A stretch of 64,000 nucleotides of DNA from Paenisporosarcina indica (GCF_001939075.1 NZ_MPTA01000007.1:165534-229533), one strand, 5' to 3'; counted from the first letter of the stretch, positions 18,930 through 30,523 are shown. Made by a program: numbers and translations. The notes: a model not told the origin generated them from the sequence alone.

Positions 18930-19256
18930 AGTAAGCCGGGGACCTGTCAGTCGCCGCGTTCGGGCGGTGCAGGTCCCACAGCTTCATCGCTCTCGACCGG
19001 TCCGTCGGATTCCTCGACGGTGCATGCGGTCAAGAGGAGTGCCTGACCTCGCCGGCTGTTCCGAATCCCTTCATCAGACTTCACACGTCCTTCCTTGACT
19101 CACTTCGTCCCTCTCGTCGCCCATGGATGCAACGAGAAAAGCGGTGAGCGCACGCGCTCACCGCCTTCGGAATGCCCCAACGCCCCCTATCGGGTCGCCG
19201 ACGTCATTCCAGGGCCAGGGACCTACCGATTAGAGTCCCCCTTGCCATTTCTGTTG
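18930..19256. other. GC-rich non-coding tail of the glycosidase segment
   Basis: Composition is far richer in G and C than the flanks. It holds a long stem GGGACCTG/CAGGTCCC (about 18938-18978) with an inner CGCC/GGCG stem, and a perfect 10-bp stem at 19141-19164. I see no gene with a supported start. It is probably the imported 3' flank of the glycosidase gene. Confidence 0.6.
19130..19164 (-). terminator. GC-rich terminator of the glycosidase gene
   Basis: GCGGTGAGCG (19141-19150) pairs with CGCTCACCGC (19155-19164) around CACG; on the minus strand it is followed by TTTTCTC. The GC-rich stem is of the type common in high-GC bacteria. Confidence 0.65.
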
Positions 19257-21782
<2,526 letters not shown>

Positions 21783-21911
21783 CCTAAATTCTCCCTTACT
21801 ATGTACTTGTCAATTAGTATTCTAATATAATTTATATTATCAACCCTCCAAACTATTCCGTGTTTTAGTATAGTGTAAAATTATTACGCTAGTATGAACG
21901 GTTGATTACAG

Positions 21912-22020
21912 CACAGTAACAAAAAACACGATATTAGTAATGCTTCTAAAGTCTAAAATTGGCATTTAAACACAGTAGGAACAAAAACCACGAGATTAGT
22001 ATTACTACTAAAGTCTGATT
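21912..22020. repeat. Two degenerate tandem repeats upstream of the glycosidase
   Basis: CACAGTAAC-AAAAAACACGATATTAGTA (from 21912) and CACAGTAGGAACAAAAACCACGAGATTAGTA (from 21971), each continuing into a CTAAAGTCT block, make two copies of a roughly 55-bp unit. The repeats lie 130-240 bp upstream of the glycosidase start, and no gene lies between 21783 and 22388. Confidence 0.65.
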
Positions 22021-22221
22021 TTGCAATCAAAATAAATTTAAAAGAGCATTACACTTTATTATTATAAATATAATAATATAAGTTGGAAGAACTTCTCTTT
22101 ATTAAATAAGCATAGTTACTATGCTATTTGGAAATCCAATCGAAGATGGCATGGAAATATAAATCTATTTATAATATGGAGACAATCTATGCTCAATAAT
22201 CTGGCTCGATATATATAAGAA

Positions 22222-22372
22222 AGAGCGCATTTCTTACTACTGAAAAGCGCCCGATTGAGGAATATCTCTATATCTAATAATCAATATTTTAGTTCAATAA
22301 GAAAAAGCTACCTTAAAGGCAGCCTATTGTTAAACTAAAGCACCCTAAGCACCCTTTAGTTGAAGAAGAGAA
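22222..22372. repeat. Cassette-boundary element, copy D (composite)
   Basis: In order: a GCGC...GCGC hairpin with the CCGATTGAGGAATATC block (22225-22266), a right half TTTTAGTTCAATAAGAAAAAG (about 22287-22307), a GCTACCTT/AAGGCAGC-type hairpin (22307-22323), then AAACTAA and TTTAGTTGAAGAAG arms (22331-22366). The spacer of the last palindrome carries a duplicated AGCACCCT. Confidence 0.7.
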
Positions 22373-22388
22373 ATTTTACGTTACCACT

Positions 22389-22703
22389 TTACTTAAAGTC
22401 GTTTACCCAAAACCAATATCGACCAGTGTTTTTTTTATTATTTACAATCAACAATATAATAGGGATAATGCCTAAGATAATATATAAAGTGATAAATATT
22501 GATGTTTCGAGAATTTCCATGTTCTCAACTATTCCCATACAAATCATTAAAGTTCCTACAAATAAGTAAGGAAAAACTAATCCTTTCTGATAAGATTGAA
22601 ACTTTTCCTCGCCTAAAATAATTCTTGTTTTTATGGGTAAAAAATAGTCACTCTTCATTAGGTGGCTAAACCCTAAAATTATCATAAATATCCCAACAGC
22701 CAT
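22389..22703 (-). CDS. Small membrane protein (about 3 TM), cassette unit
   Basis: A 104-residue protein with three hydrophobic stretches (about residues 2-15, 42-58 and 66-85) and the loop FLPIKTRIILGEEKFQSYQKG. I do not recognise a characterised family. Its ribosome site AAGAAGGGGG overlaps the outer arm of repeat copy E, and the ATG is only about 11 bp from that repeat. The gene fills the unit between copies D and E with almost no spare sequence. No promoter is evident inside the unit. Confidence 0.7.
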   Translation of the reverse strand: MAVGIFMIILGFSHLMKSDYFLPIKTRIILGEEKFQSYQKGLVFPYLFVGTLMICMGIVENMEILETSIFITLYIILGIIPIILLIVNNKKNTGRYWFWVNDFK

Positions 22704-22714
22704 TAAAATCCCCC

Positions 22715-22815
22715 TTCTTCTTATTCAACTAAACTGCTCCGTTACTTCAAAAAGAAAAAGGGCTTCATAGCAACTCGATGATCTTTAACTATAGCTCCCA
22801 TTAGTTCAAGATAAT
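22715..22815. repeat. Cassette-boundary element, copy E (two palindromes)
   Basis: E1: TTCTTATTCAACTAA, spacer ACTGCTCC, then GTTACTTCAAAAAGAAAAAG (22717-22760). E2: TTTAACTAT, spacer, ATTAGTTCAAGATAA (22784-22815). Between them lies a partly paired GGCTTCATAGCAACTC segment. E1 belongs to the upstream edge of the 22389-22703 gene and E2 to the downstream edge of the barstar-like gene. Confidence 0.7.
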
Positions 22816-22816
22816 T

Positions 22817-23293
22817 TTATAAACCCCTATTTTTATTAAGCCATTCATCACTATTCCAATCAGCGGTCATACCTCCCAATGGTGGAAAAGACAATTCAGC
22901 ATCATTAGATTGAACTAACCCTAATAAAACCCTATTATCAATTAAAAATTGCCACGAATTTATTTGTATAATATCTAAAATATGAAATGCAATGTCTGGA
23001 TATTTCTTTGCAAAAATATCATAGTTCCTAAATGCTAAGACGAAACCTTTATTATCAGGAACAATATCAGATAAACAATCATTAAAAGCATTTAAATTTC
23101 TACCGTAATAATCAGGAAAAGCTAGGGTCTTGGCTAACTCTTTATGATAATTATCCATCTCCCATTCAGTGCAATCAAAGGAATATATATCAAATCCTTC
23201 TAATTTAATTGATTCAATATTTTTTTCATAGATGCTGTTATTCCAAAATAAAGTAACACTTCCATCCTGCATAAGTTCCTTCCAGTATTCCAT
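22817..23293 (-). CDS. Barstar-family protein, cassette unit
   Basis: A 158-residue protein with the barstar (RNase inhibitor) signature LAFPDYYGRNLNAFNDCLSDI at about residues 76-96. The family's founding member blocks barnase; many homologues are immunity proteins against RNase toxins. No RNase or toxin gene lies beside it, so it may be an orphan immunity or anti-toxin-like gene. The ribosome site GGAGGTG is strong. The gene occupies the unit between repeats E2 and F with only about 20 bp upstream of the start. Extra N- and C-terminal segments make it longer than barstar itself (about 90 aa). Confidence 0.8.
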   Translation of the reverse strand: MEYWKELMQDGSVTLFWNNSIYEKNIESIKLEGFDIYSFDCTEWEMDNYHKELAKTLAFPDYYGRNLNAFNDCLSDIVPDNKGFVLAFRNYDIFAKKYPDIAFHILDIIQINSWQFLIDNRVLLGLVQSNDAELSFPPLGGMTADWNSDEWLNKNRGL

Positions 23294-23315
23294 TTCGCAC
23301 CTCCAACATATATTC

Positions 23316-23376
23316 CTTCTTCAACTAAACTGCTGAGTTAGTTCAATAAGAAAAAGGGCTGCTACTTAAGCAACCC
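23316..23376. repeat. Cassette-boundary element, copy F
   Basis: TTCTTCAACTAA (23317-23328), 8-base spacer ACTGCTGA, GTTAGTTCAATAAGAAAAAG (23337-23356), followed by a GGGCTGCT/AGCAACCC hairpin (23357-23376). Confidence 0.8.
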
Positions 23377-23439
23377 ATTGACCGCCACTCGGATTCCCTT
23401 CAGAGTTCCGATTTGGTGCCTTTTTCATCGAGAAATCCC

Positions 23440-24558
23440 TTACCATGCTCTGTATGAAAGGTTCCATCCAATTTCCTCGAGGAAATCTTCGAATGGAGGA
23501 AGTTTTTTCTTTAATTGCCGACTTGGCAGAAGTATCTCTTCCCGGAATTGTCTAAATAGGATTGAATCAATTTCCGGGAATTTTTGTTCCAACCCGTTCT
23601 TACTCTTTTTATCAATAGCTTCCAAAGAACTAACGATATATGCCGTCATTACTGGGAACTCTAGCTGAACGGTTTTGTAATTCGTATAAATAGCGCTGAT
23701 GTAGCCATTGAACTCGAAATGAGGTTCGCTCGGATCGTAGTCACCTGTATACTTTCGTTCATGCTGTGGCATGAACGAATGGGCGCTCCCAGTCTCCCAT
23801 ATACCGACCATAATAGCGAAAGCAGCGACTGCCGCTCGCCGGGTTTCATCGTCCAGGTCCGTAAAATGCAGTTCATAGTGATCAAACTCGAATACCCACG
23901 CTCCGTGGAAATACGTCGGTTCAAAAACCTTCAAAACAGCCTCCACTTTTTCTACAATGCTCCTCTCGTCTTCTAAACTCTTGCCTCCAGTATCAATACA
24001 TTTGATAGGATCTTTCATGATATTTTGAACATCCAGATTGCTTCCAAGAAAACTGATTACCCGCTGGTTCAAGAAGATTTCCTCATTTACAGCGGAATCC
24101 AGAATAGCGTGTGTCATCCAACGCATTGCCTCTCCTGGCTTCCCCAAGTCGTACATGGTAAATGCGTAAAAGATTTTAAGAAGACCGACATCCCAAAACC
24201 GACTCATCCCTGTCATTAAAACGTTTTCGGATTCCATGAGCCGGCCATGCAGCCTTTACAGCGAACCGAGCTGGGTATAGGCATTTATTGCTTCCTTATC
24301 GGACAGACCGAGTTCGAGTGCTCGATCGTAAAAAGGAATCGCTTCCTCTTCTTGTGCCAAAATATCGTAGCTGCACGCGCACTCATAGTGTAGCATCGCA
24401 TGATCCGGATGCTGTAAAACAAGTTCTATGAAAAGCCTGTTTGACCCTAGCAAATCTCCGTCTCGGCGCATCTCCAAAGCAGCTTTAAGCGATTCTTCCA
24501 TTTCGCTCAATCCCTTCATTTTAGTTGAGAACTTCTGTATATAATCCGCAATTTCCAC
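23440..24558 (-). pseudogene. TPR-containing protein split by an in-frame stop
   Basis: The first 100 codons (24558-24259) encode a tetratricopeptide protein (AMLHYECACSYDILAQEEEAIPFYDRALELG). TAA at 24256-24258 stops it, yet the same frame continues immediately (RLHGRLMESENVLMTG, then another TPR-like segment FYAFTMYDLGKPGEAMRWM) for about 270 more codons to 23440. A single nonsense change of a tyrosine-type codon explains the break. The distal part (EFDHYELHFTDLDDETRRAAVAAFAIM and beyond) is a domain I do not recognise. Base composition is somewhat richer in GC than neighbouring units. The unit lies between repeats F and G. A distal protein could still be made from ATG 24237. Confidence 0.7.
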
Positions 24559-24784
24559 TGTAATCCTAGCAGCTTATACCTCGTTCAAATTCAACATATA
24601 TATCCTACAGACTCTTCAAAGGATAATACGATTGTGGTTAATAAATTTTGCTCGATGATGTTATGCTTCCTCTGAGGGGCAGTTGAGATCTTCAACATAT
24701 TTATTCATTCTTAAAAAATTTTACATATTAACTAGTTCCATAATCACCCCAAAAAACCCTTCAAATTCTACTGATTCGTTGCTT

Positions 24785-24845
24785 TTATTGAAATAGAAAA
24801 AAGCTTTACTTCTAAATGAAGTAAAGCACCCGTTAGTGACACAAA
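24785..24845. repeat. Cassette-boundary element, copy G
   Basis: TTGAAATAGAAAAAAG resembles the right arm seen in other copies. A perfect hairpin GCTTTACTTC/GAAGTAAAGC (24803-24827) follows, then CACCCGTTAGTGACAC, the second half of the palindrome. The hairpin could also terminate the upstream unit. Confidence 0.65.
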
Positions 24846-24852
24846 GATAGTT

Positions 24853-25479
24853 CTACTTTATCTGTTCCTGTATTTTTTGAATAACTTCTTTATAAAAAGA
24901 AATTTCATGTGGTACGAATTTAACTCTGGTTATATTTTCTTTTATAATAAGCTTATTTCCATCATTATTTATTTCAAAACCATTGATTTCTATTTCATCT
25001 CTTTCGCCATACCAAAGTTGAGTAAAATCAGTAAATTTAGCTCTTACTATTCCTGAAACTTCTTCTTCTTGAAGTGTAAAGTCATCAAAGTTATTCTCAC
25101 TTAGATATAAAAAAACGTTTGCTAATTCTTGATCAATGAAATTTTCTTTCACAACGGAGTAATTGATTATGCCTAACTGTTTCAACTCCTCAAAAGCCAC
25201 ATCAATTCCGATTTCTTCTTTTATCTCTCTTACACCATCTTTTACTGTTTCATCTGCTAATAAATGTCCAGCAGCAGTAATATCTAAAAGGTTAGGATAA
25301 TCTTTTTTATTTTTACTGCGAATTTGTAAATAGATATAATCTATTCCTTGTTCATTGCAAATAAACCAACAATGAAAAACTTCATGCCAATATCCAACCC
25401 TATGTACATCACTTCGAGAAGCAACTCCTATTAAGTTTCTATTATCATCAAAAATCTTTAATTTTTCTTGTTCACTCAT
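24853..25479 (-). CDS. NUDIX hydrolase, cassette unit
   Basis: A 208-residue NUDIX protein. The Nudix box is visible as GHLLADETVKDGVREIKEEIGI near residues 70-91; by my count it is one residue shorter than the classical GX5EX7REUXEEXGU spacing. The N-terminus (KIFDDNRNLIGVASRSDVHRVGYWHEVFHCWFI) resembles isopentenyl-diphosphate isomerase-like NUDIX proteins, so it may act on a nucleotide or isoprenoid diphosphate. It fills the unit between repeats G and H. A ribosome site GGAAAGAGGAATG-like sequence precedes the start. Confidence 0.8.
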   Translation of the reverse strand: MSEQEKLKIFDDNRNLIGVASRSDVHRVGYWHEVFHCWFICNEQGIDYIYLQIRSKNKKDYPNLLDITAAGHLLADETVKDGVREIKEEIGIDVAFEELKQLGIINYSVVKENFIDQELANVFLYLSENNFDDFTLQEEEVSGIVRAKFTDFTQLWYGERDEIEINGFEINNDGNKLIIKENITRVKFVPHEISFYKEVIQKIQEQIK

Positions 25480-25540
25480 AAAACATTCCTCTTTCCTATC
25501 TTTAACTCTTAAACTATCGTAAGACTATCAAGAGGTAGCA

Positions 25541-25575
25541 CTATTAAACCATTTGCCCCCGTTAGTGAAGTTATA
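25541..25575. repeat. Cassette-boundary palindrome, degenerate copy H
   Basis: ATTAAACCATTTGCCCCCGTTAGTGAAG retains the GCCCCCGTTAGT core but has decayed arms. It separates the NUDIX unit from the next membrane-protein unit. Confidence 0.5.
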
Positions 25576-25585
25576 AATAATTTAG

Positions 25586-25996
25586 TTAAGTTTCAGCTAT
25601 TTTCCTTTTATGAATTCTAACTAAACCAAATAAACCAAGTAATATTTGGATTAAGCTTAATAACAAAAGTTGTACTGTTGGCAAGTACCATTCTCCCAAC
25701 AAATTAGTCGGTATAACAGTACAAAAGAATAACAAAGCTCCCATAGTGATGGTTAATATAAATATTTTTTTATCTTTCTTTATAAATCCATAAGTTGAAG
25801 CAATTGCATTTCCAATCCCGAAGATAATTATTCCAAATAAAGCTACACTCGCCCAATTATTAAATGGCATTCTACCTATCCACTCTTGTGGAAACGTAGC
25901 GAAAACTCCAGTTTCTAAAAACATTGATAAACCTACATAAAAAGCTCCTAAAGACAATAATAAATTATAAGAATTTAAAATATTTTTTGATAACAT
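25586..25996 (-). CDS. Small polytopic membrane protein (4 TM), cassette unit
   Basis: A 136-residue protein with four hydrophobic segments (about residues 8-25, 46-66, 76-94 and 103-125) and a short basic tail RIHKRK. I recognise no characterised family. The ribosome site AAAAGGAGAG precedes the ATG. It lies between repeat H and repeat I, and is the last unit of the array on this side. Confidence 0.7.
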   Translation of the reverse strand: MLSKNILNSYNLLLSLGAFYVGLSMFLETGVFATFPQEWIGRMPFNNWASVALFGIIIFGIGNAIASTYGFIKKDKKIFILTITMGALLFFCTVIPTNLLGEWYLPTVQLLLLSLIQILLGLFGLVRIHKRKIAET

Positions 25997-26163
25997 TTTT
26001 TCTCTCCTTTTATTCTACTTTCTCAACATTTCTATTCGGTATTTAACACCCCGTAGGAGTGTTCTATCATCGTTTAAACTCTTGTCATAGTTATCATCAT
26101 TTAGGACGTGATTATCACTCATAAAGTTCGAATTTTCTTTCATTAGAAATTTGTTTTCTAATA

Positions 26164-26209
26164 CTTCTTATTTAACTAACCTGCTGCGTTAGTTCAATAA
26201 GAAAATAAA
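26164..26209. repeat. Cassette-boundary palindrome, copy I (right end)
   Basis: TTCTTATTTAACTAAC (26165-26180) and GTTAGTTCAATAAGAA (26188-26203) are complementary with one mismatch around a 7-base spacer. It is the rightmost copy found in the array. Confidence 0.8.
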
Positions 26210-26531
26210 GTGCTCTTTTAATTATCATACCATCATTTTACAATTTATCCTGTAAAATACAAACTTTTCTGTTTATAAAAACCGACCTAGATTGGAGGTG
26301 TTTTTTGCATATCATTTAGCAGTATGTTTAGTTGTATTATAACTTTCGTTGTAGTGCGACCAAATAGGCTACTAAATATAACTGAAAATGGAGGTATTAG
26401 AGCAAGAATGTTTATATATCAATAAGAAATGGACTGCCAATTCATATGCGAATTGATAGTCCATTTATGTTGTATTTTAAAGTTTTACACCTCTGAAGAG
26501 AACCCCTTAATTGTTTCTCACCTTCTCTTAC
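26210..26531. other. Intergenic stretch right of the cassette array
   Basis: No supported gene. The sequence is AT-rich and holds one hairpin at 26427-26466 (AAATGGACT/AGTCCATTT with inner CAATTC/GAATTG), which could terminate the small gene at 26532-26648 on the minus strand. Confidence 0.5.
26427..26466 (-). terminator. Terminator-like hairpin downstream of the 38-aa gene
   Basis: Two nested stems (AAATGGACT/AGTCCATTT and CAATTC/GAATTG). On the minus strand it is about 65 bp downstream of the small gene. The flanking T-run is modest. Confidence 0.5.
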
Positions 26532-26648
26532 TTATAAAGATCTTCGAATTACAGCACGGTCTTCTGCTTTCATGCGTCCGATAGAATGTTCCATATTAAT
26601 GTTTGTTGGTAGTTTGTTTGGATTTCTAGGAGGCATATTGACTGACAT
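26532..26648 (-). CDS. Small hypothetical protein (38 aa) with PPRNPNK motif
   Basis: ATG at 26646-26648 preceded by AAAGGAGAGTGG, a strong ribosome site. The 38-residue product starts MSVNMPPRNPNKLPTNINME and ends in the basic KAEDRAVIRRSL. The PPRNPNK motif is shared with the 48-aa protein at 16806-16952. The function is unknown to me; absence of hydrophobic segments indicates a soluble peptide. Good ribosome site and shared motif support that it is a real gene. Confidence 0.6.
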   Translation of the reverse strand: MSVNMPPRNPNKLPTNINMEHSIGRMKAEDRAVIRRSL

Positions 26649-26773
26649 TTCTTCCACTCTCCTTTTCTTCATTGTTTATCATAACAAATCCGGACCGTTA
26701 TTTCCGTTTTTTTCTAATTTTTTCTGTTTTTATGTTATCAATGAAGATACATGATGTTCTAAAAATGCACAAA

Positions 26774-26812
26774 AAAGAATACCTATGGCGTCATCGCACA
26801 TAGGCATTCTTT
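26774..26812 (-). terminator. Intrinsic terminator of the leuS unit
   Basis: AAAGAATACCTATG (26774-26787) pairs with CATAGGCATTCTTT (26799-26812) with one mismatch, followed by T-rich sequence on the minus strand. It lies just downstream of the 57-aa gene that follows leuS. Confidence 0.85.
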
Positions 26813-26829
26813 ATTAAGATTCGTTAAAT

Positions 26830-27003
26830 TTATTTAATATCTACAAAATATATGGCAATGGCAAATGAAATCAAAGAAAATACGAAGATACTAATGGCCA
26901 TCCGTTTCCCATTTTTCGGGATTTCCGGAGTGCGTAAGATCGTAAAAAGTTTCCAAGAAAATGCGACTATGACAAGCAAAATAACAATATGAACTGGTTG
27001 CAT
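26830..27003 (-). CDS. Small membrane protein (57 aa) coupled to leuS
   Basis: ATG at 27001-27003 overlaps the leuS stop codon by one base (TAATG). The frame runs 57 codons, encoding two hydrophobic segments (HIVILLVIVAFSWKLF and AISIFVFSLISFAIAIYF) joined by the polar loop RTPEIPKNGKR. The overlap implies translation coupled to leuS, and the terminator at 26774 closes the pair. I recognise no family. It is shorter than the usual ORF cutoff. Confidence 0.7.
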   Translation of the reverse strand: MQPVHIVILLVIVAFSWKLFTILRTPEIPKNGKRMAISIFVFSLISFAIAIYFVDIK

Positions 27004-29417
27004 TATCCGACCACTATATTCACTAACTTGCCTGGAATAGCAATTAATTTCTTAACTTCTTTACCTTCAAGTAATTCAATAACACGAGTATCTGCCAGTA
27101 CTGCTTTTTCCAATTCATCTTTGGAAAAATCTTTGCTAACGACCATTTTTGTACGTACTTTTCCGTTAAATTGGATCGCCATTTCAATTTCATTTTCTAC
27201 AAGCTTAGATTCGTCAAACATTGGCCATGCCACGTAGGTAATCGTTTCATTCGCTCCAAGTTTTTCCCAAAGCTCTTCAGCCACGTGAGGTGCAAGTGGA
27301 GCAAGAAGCTGCACAAACCCTTTAGCGTATTCAACAGGAATTTGTGGGACTTTATAAGCTTCGTTAATGAAGACCATCATTTGTGAAATCGCTGTATTAA
27401 AACGAATGCCAACATAGTCTTCTGTCACTTTTTTAACAGTTTGGTGGTACACTTTTTCAAGCGTTCCGACGTTTGAATCAACGATTTTAGAACTGATCAT
27501 CCCATCTTCATTGACGAATAGACGCCATACGCGATCAAGGAAACGACGTGCTCCATCTAGTCCATTTTCTGACCATGCGATTGAGGCATCTAGAGGTCCC
27601 ATGAACATTTCATAAAGGCGCAATGTATCTGCTCCATGGCTTGCTACGATATCATCTGGATTTACCACATTCCCTTTAGATTTAGACATTTTCTCATTAT
27701 TTTCACCTAAAATCATTCCTTGGTTAAATAATTTTTGGAATGGCTCTTTCGTTGGCACTACTCCAATATCGAATAATACTTTGTGCCAGAAACGAGCGTA
27801 CAGTAAGTGAAGTACCGCGTGTTCTGCTCCACCGATATAAATATCTACAGGTAACCAACGTTTAATTAATTCAGGATCAGCTATTGCTTGATCGTTATTA
27901 GGATCAAGATAACGAAGGTAATACCAACAACTACCTGCCCAGTTCGGCATTGTATTCGTTTCGCGGCGACCCTTCATGCCTGTTTTCGGATCTACGACAT
28001 TTACCCACTCTTCGATTTTAGCCAGTGGTGATTCTCCCGTTCCACTTGGTTTAATGTCATTTGATTTCGGTAGCATTAGAGGAAGTTCAGCTTCATCAAT
28101 CGCCGTGATTGTGCCATCTTCCCAGTGAATGACTGGAATCGGTTCACCCCAGTAACGTTGACGGCTAAATAACCAGTCGCGTAGACGATATGTGACTTTC
28201 TTTTCACCCGTACCGTTTTCCTCAAACCAGGCAATTGCTTTTTCAATCGCTTCTGTTTTATCCATACCATCTAGGAAATCAGAATTGATATGTTTGCCCT
28301 CACCCGAATAAGCTTCTTTTTCAATATCGCCACCTGCTACTACTTCAACGATCGGGAGATCAAATTGTTTTGCAAACTCGTAATCACGGTCGTCATGTGC
28401 TGGTACAGCCATAATTGCACCAGTACCATATGTTGCAAGTACATAATCGGCAATCCAAATCGGCATTTTTTCTCCATTTACAGGATTAAGTGCATAGGCT
28501 CCTGTAAACACACCCGTTTTTGACTTAGCTAAATCTGTGCGCTCAAGATCGCTTTTCAATTTAACTGATTCAATATAACCCTTTATTGCTTCACGTTGTT
28601 CGTCAGTTGTGATGTCAGTTACTAATGCATGTTCTGGAGCAAGTACAGCATATGTAGCTCCAAAAATGGTATCTGGACGAGTCGTAAATGCACGGAAAGA
28701 ATGATTAGTGCCATCGATTTTAAACGTGAGCTCAGCACCTTCAGAACGACCTACCCAGTTTCGTTGCATGTCTTTAATGCTTTCTGGCCAATCAAGATCA
28801 TCAAGATCCTCTACTAATCGATCTGCATACGCCGTGATTCTCAACATCCATTGTTTCATTGGGCGTCTTTCGACCGGGTGACCACCACGTTCAGATAAAC
28901 CGTCAATTACTTCTTCATTGGCAAGTACTGTCCCTAGTGCCGGGCACCAGTTTACAGCCACTTCATCAACATAAGCCAAGCCTTTTTTATAAAGTTGCAA
29001 GAAAATCCATTGTGTCCATTTATAATACGATGGATCCGTTGTATTCACTTCTCGTTCCCAATCGTATGAAAATCCAAGTTCTTGGATTTGACGTTTGAAC
29101 GTCGCAATGTTTTTGGCAGTGAATTCGGCTGGATCGTTTCCAGTATCTAGTGCATATTGCTCAGCTGGTAAACCAAATGCATCCCACCCCATTGGATGTA
29201 GAACATTATATCCTTGGCTACGTTTAAAACGACTTAAAATATCAGTGGCTGTATATCCTTCTGGATGTCCAACATGTAAACCCGCTCCTGACGGGAATGG
29301 AAACATATCTAATGCGTAAAACTTTGGTTTTGTTGCATCTTCTCCTGTTTTAAAGGTTTGATTTTTTTCCCAGTTTGCTTGCCACTTTTTCTCGATTTGT
29401 TGGTGATTGAAATTCAT
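27003..29417 (-). CDS. leuS: Leucyl-tRNA synthetase
   Basis: An 804-residue class I synthetase that charges tRNA-Leu. The HIGH-type motif is HVGH at residues 48-51 and the KMSKS motif lies in [10 protein letters not shown] near residue 576; a CP1 editing domain and C-terminal anticodon domain fit the length, equal to the B. subtilis enzyme. A T-box leader lies upstream and a 57-aa membrane protein gene overlaps the stop. Expression is therefore set by charging of tRNA-Leu. Confidence 0.97.
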   Translation of the reverse strand: MNFNHQQIEKKWQANWEKNQTFKTGEDATKPKFYALDMFPFPSGAGLHVGHPEGYTATDILSRFKRSQGYNVLHPMGWDAFGLPAEQYALDTGNDPAEFTAKNIATFKRQIQELGFSYDWEREVNTTDPSYYKWTQWIFLQLYKKGLAYVDEVAVNWCPALGTVLANEEVIDGLSERGGHPVERRPMKQWMLRITAYADRLVEDLDDLDWPESIKDMQRNWVGRSEGAELTFKIDGTNHSFRAFTTRPDTIFGATYAVLAPEHALVTDITTDEQREAIKGYIESVKLKSDLERTDLAKSKTGVFTGAYALNPVNGEKMPIWIADYVLATYGTGAIMAVPAHDDRDYEFAKQFDLPIVEVVAGGDIEKEAYSGEGKHINSDFLDGMDKTEAIEKAIAWFEENGTGEKKVTYRLRDWLFSRQRYWGEPIPVIHWEDGTITAIDEAELPLMLPKSNDIKPSGTGESPLAKIEEWVNVVDPKTGMKGRRETNTMPNWAGSCWYYLRYLDPNNDQAIADPELIKRWLPVDIYIGGAEHAVLHLLYARFWHKVLFDIGVVPTKEPFQKLFNQGMILGENNEKMSKSKGNVVNPDDIVASHGADTLRLYEMFMGPLDASIAWSENGLDGARRFLDRVWRLFVNEDGMISSKIVDSNVGTLEKVYHQTVKKVTEDYVGIRFNTAISQMMVFINEAYKVPQIPVEYAKGFVQLLAPLAPHVAEELWEKLGANETITYVAWPMFDESKLVENEIEMAIQFNGKVRTKMVVSKDFSKDELEKAVLADTRVIELLEGKEVKKLIAIPGKLVNIVVG

Positions 29418-29509
29418 GTTTTTTCCTCCTCTTAATTAGAAAGACATACTAGTAGCACATATGTCATTTCCTGCCCTGGATTTCAGTATTTCGTGGTGTT
29501 TCCAGAACA

Positions 29510-29770
29510 ATAAAAAAAACCCTCGTCCAATAGTCAAAAGACTAAGGGACGAGAGTTATACGCATACTCCCGCGGTACCACCCAAATTAGCAAACATAAA
29601 TTCACTCAACTTGTTTCCTTAACGCGGAAAACGGCACCGGTTACTACTACTTCACCACTGCAGACTCCAAGGCGAGTTCGACAAGTTGTGCTACCGACTT
29701 TCACCACCCGTCGGCTCTCTTGGAAACACAAGATTATGTACTATTCCTTTTCACTGTCTTACACTATTGT
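29510..29770 (-). promoter_or_regulatory. T-box riboswitch of leuS
   Basis: On the minus strand the T-box core GGGTGGTACCGCGGG (about 29567-29582) is followed by a terminator stem CTCTCGTCC/GGACGAGGG and a run of eight T (ending near 29512). Upstream lies a structured leader with a candidate specifier CTC (leucine) in GAACTCGCC. Uncharged tRNA-Leu would bind and favour the antiterminator. Confidence 0.93.
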
Positions 29771-29842
29771 ATTCCATTGTAATCGAATTGTTCGAAAAGC
29801 ACAACATTTATTGAAAGGTATGTATTTCCACCATCCAACATT

Positions 29843-30505
29843 TTAGAACTGGATGTTTTCTTTAACATCATCAACGTTTAAAGAGGCTTCTGTTGAATCA
29901 ATGACATCTTGAACAGTGAAACCTTCAAAGACTTCTTTTAACACAAGACCAGTTGGAGTTACTTCGATCAATGCACGTTCCGTTATGATTTTATTGACCA
30001 CGCCTTTACCCGTTAATGGCAAGTCACATTGTTTTTTAATCTTAGCTGAGCCGTCTTTCGCAACATGATCCATAATCACGATGATTTTCTTGGCACCGTG
30101 AACTAAATCCATTGCACCACCCATTCCTTTGATCATTTTTCCTGGAATCATCCAGTTTGCTAAATCACCAGTCTCTGAAACTTCCATACCACCTAGAATC
30201 GCAACATCAACATGACCTCCACGAATCATCGCGAAAGATTCAGCACTTGTGAAAAAAGCAGAACCTGGTATTGTCGTTACTGTTTCTTTACCTGCATTGA
30301 TTAAATCAGGATCCACTTCACTTTCGGTAGGATATGGTCCAATTCCGAGTAATCCATTTTCCGATTGAAGAACCACTGTTTTATTAGGAGATATGTAGTT
30401 AGCAACTAGTGTTGGCATACCTATTCCTAAGTTAACGTAGTTACCGTCTTCGATTTCTTGTTCTGCCCGAATGGCAATTCGCTCTCTGACATTTACTTGT
30501 CCCAT
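29843..30505 (-). CDS. scoB: Acetoacetate/3-oxoacid CoA-transferase subunit B
   Basis: A 220-residue beta subunit. The catalytic glutamate is in [13 protein letters not shown] near residue 50. With subunit A it moves CoA from succinyl-CoA or acetyl-CoA to acetoacetate or butyrate, linking ketone-body or short-chain acid metabolism to acetyl-CoA. It follows scoA by 18 bp on the same strand. Exact acyl preference cannot be read from the sequence. Confidence 0.9.
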   Translation of the reverse strand: MGQVNVRERIAIRAEQEIEDGNYVNLGIGMPTLVANYISPNKTVVLQSENGLLGIGPYPTESEVDPDLINAGKETVTTIPGSAFFTSAESFAMIRGGHVDVAILGGMEVSETGDLANWMIPGKMIKGMGGAMDLVHGAKKIIVIMDHVAKDGSAKIKKQCDLPLTGKGVVNKIITERALIEVTPTGLVLKEVFEGFTVQDVIDSTEASLNVDDVKENIQF

Positions 30506-30523
30506 GGTTTGTATCCTCCTAGT

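Noticed and set aside
26572..26754. 60-codon plus-strand ORF
   Set aside because: It overlaps the minus-strand 38-aa gene, which has the better ribosome site and a shared motif; the plus frame has none.
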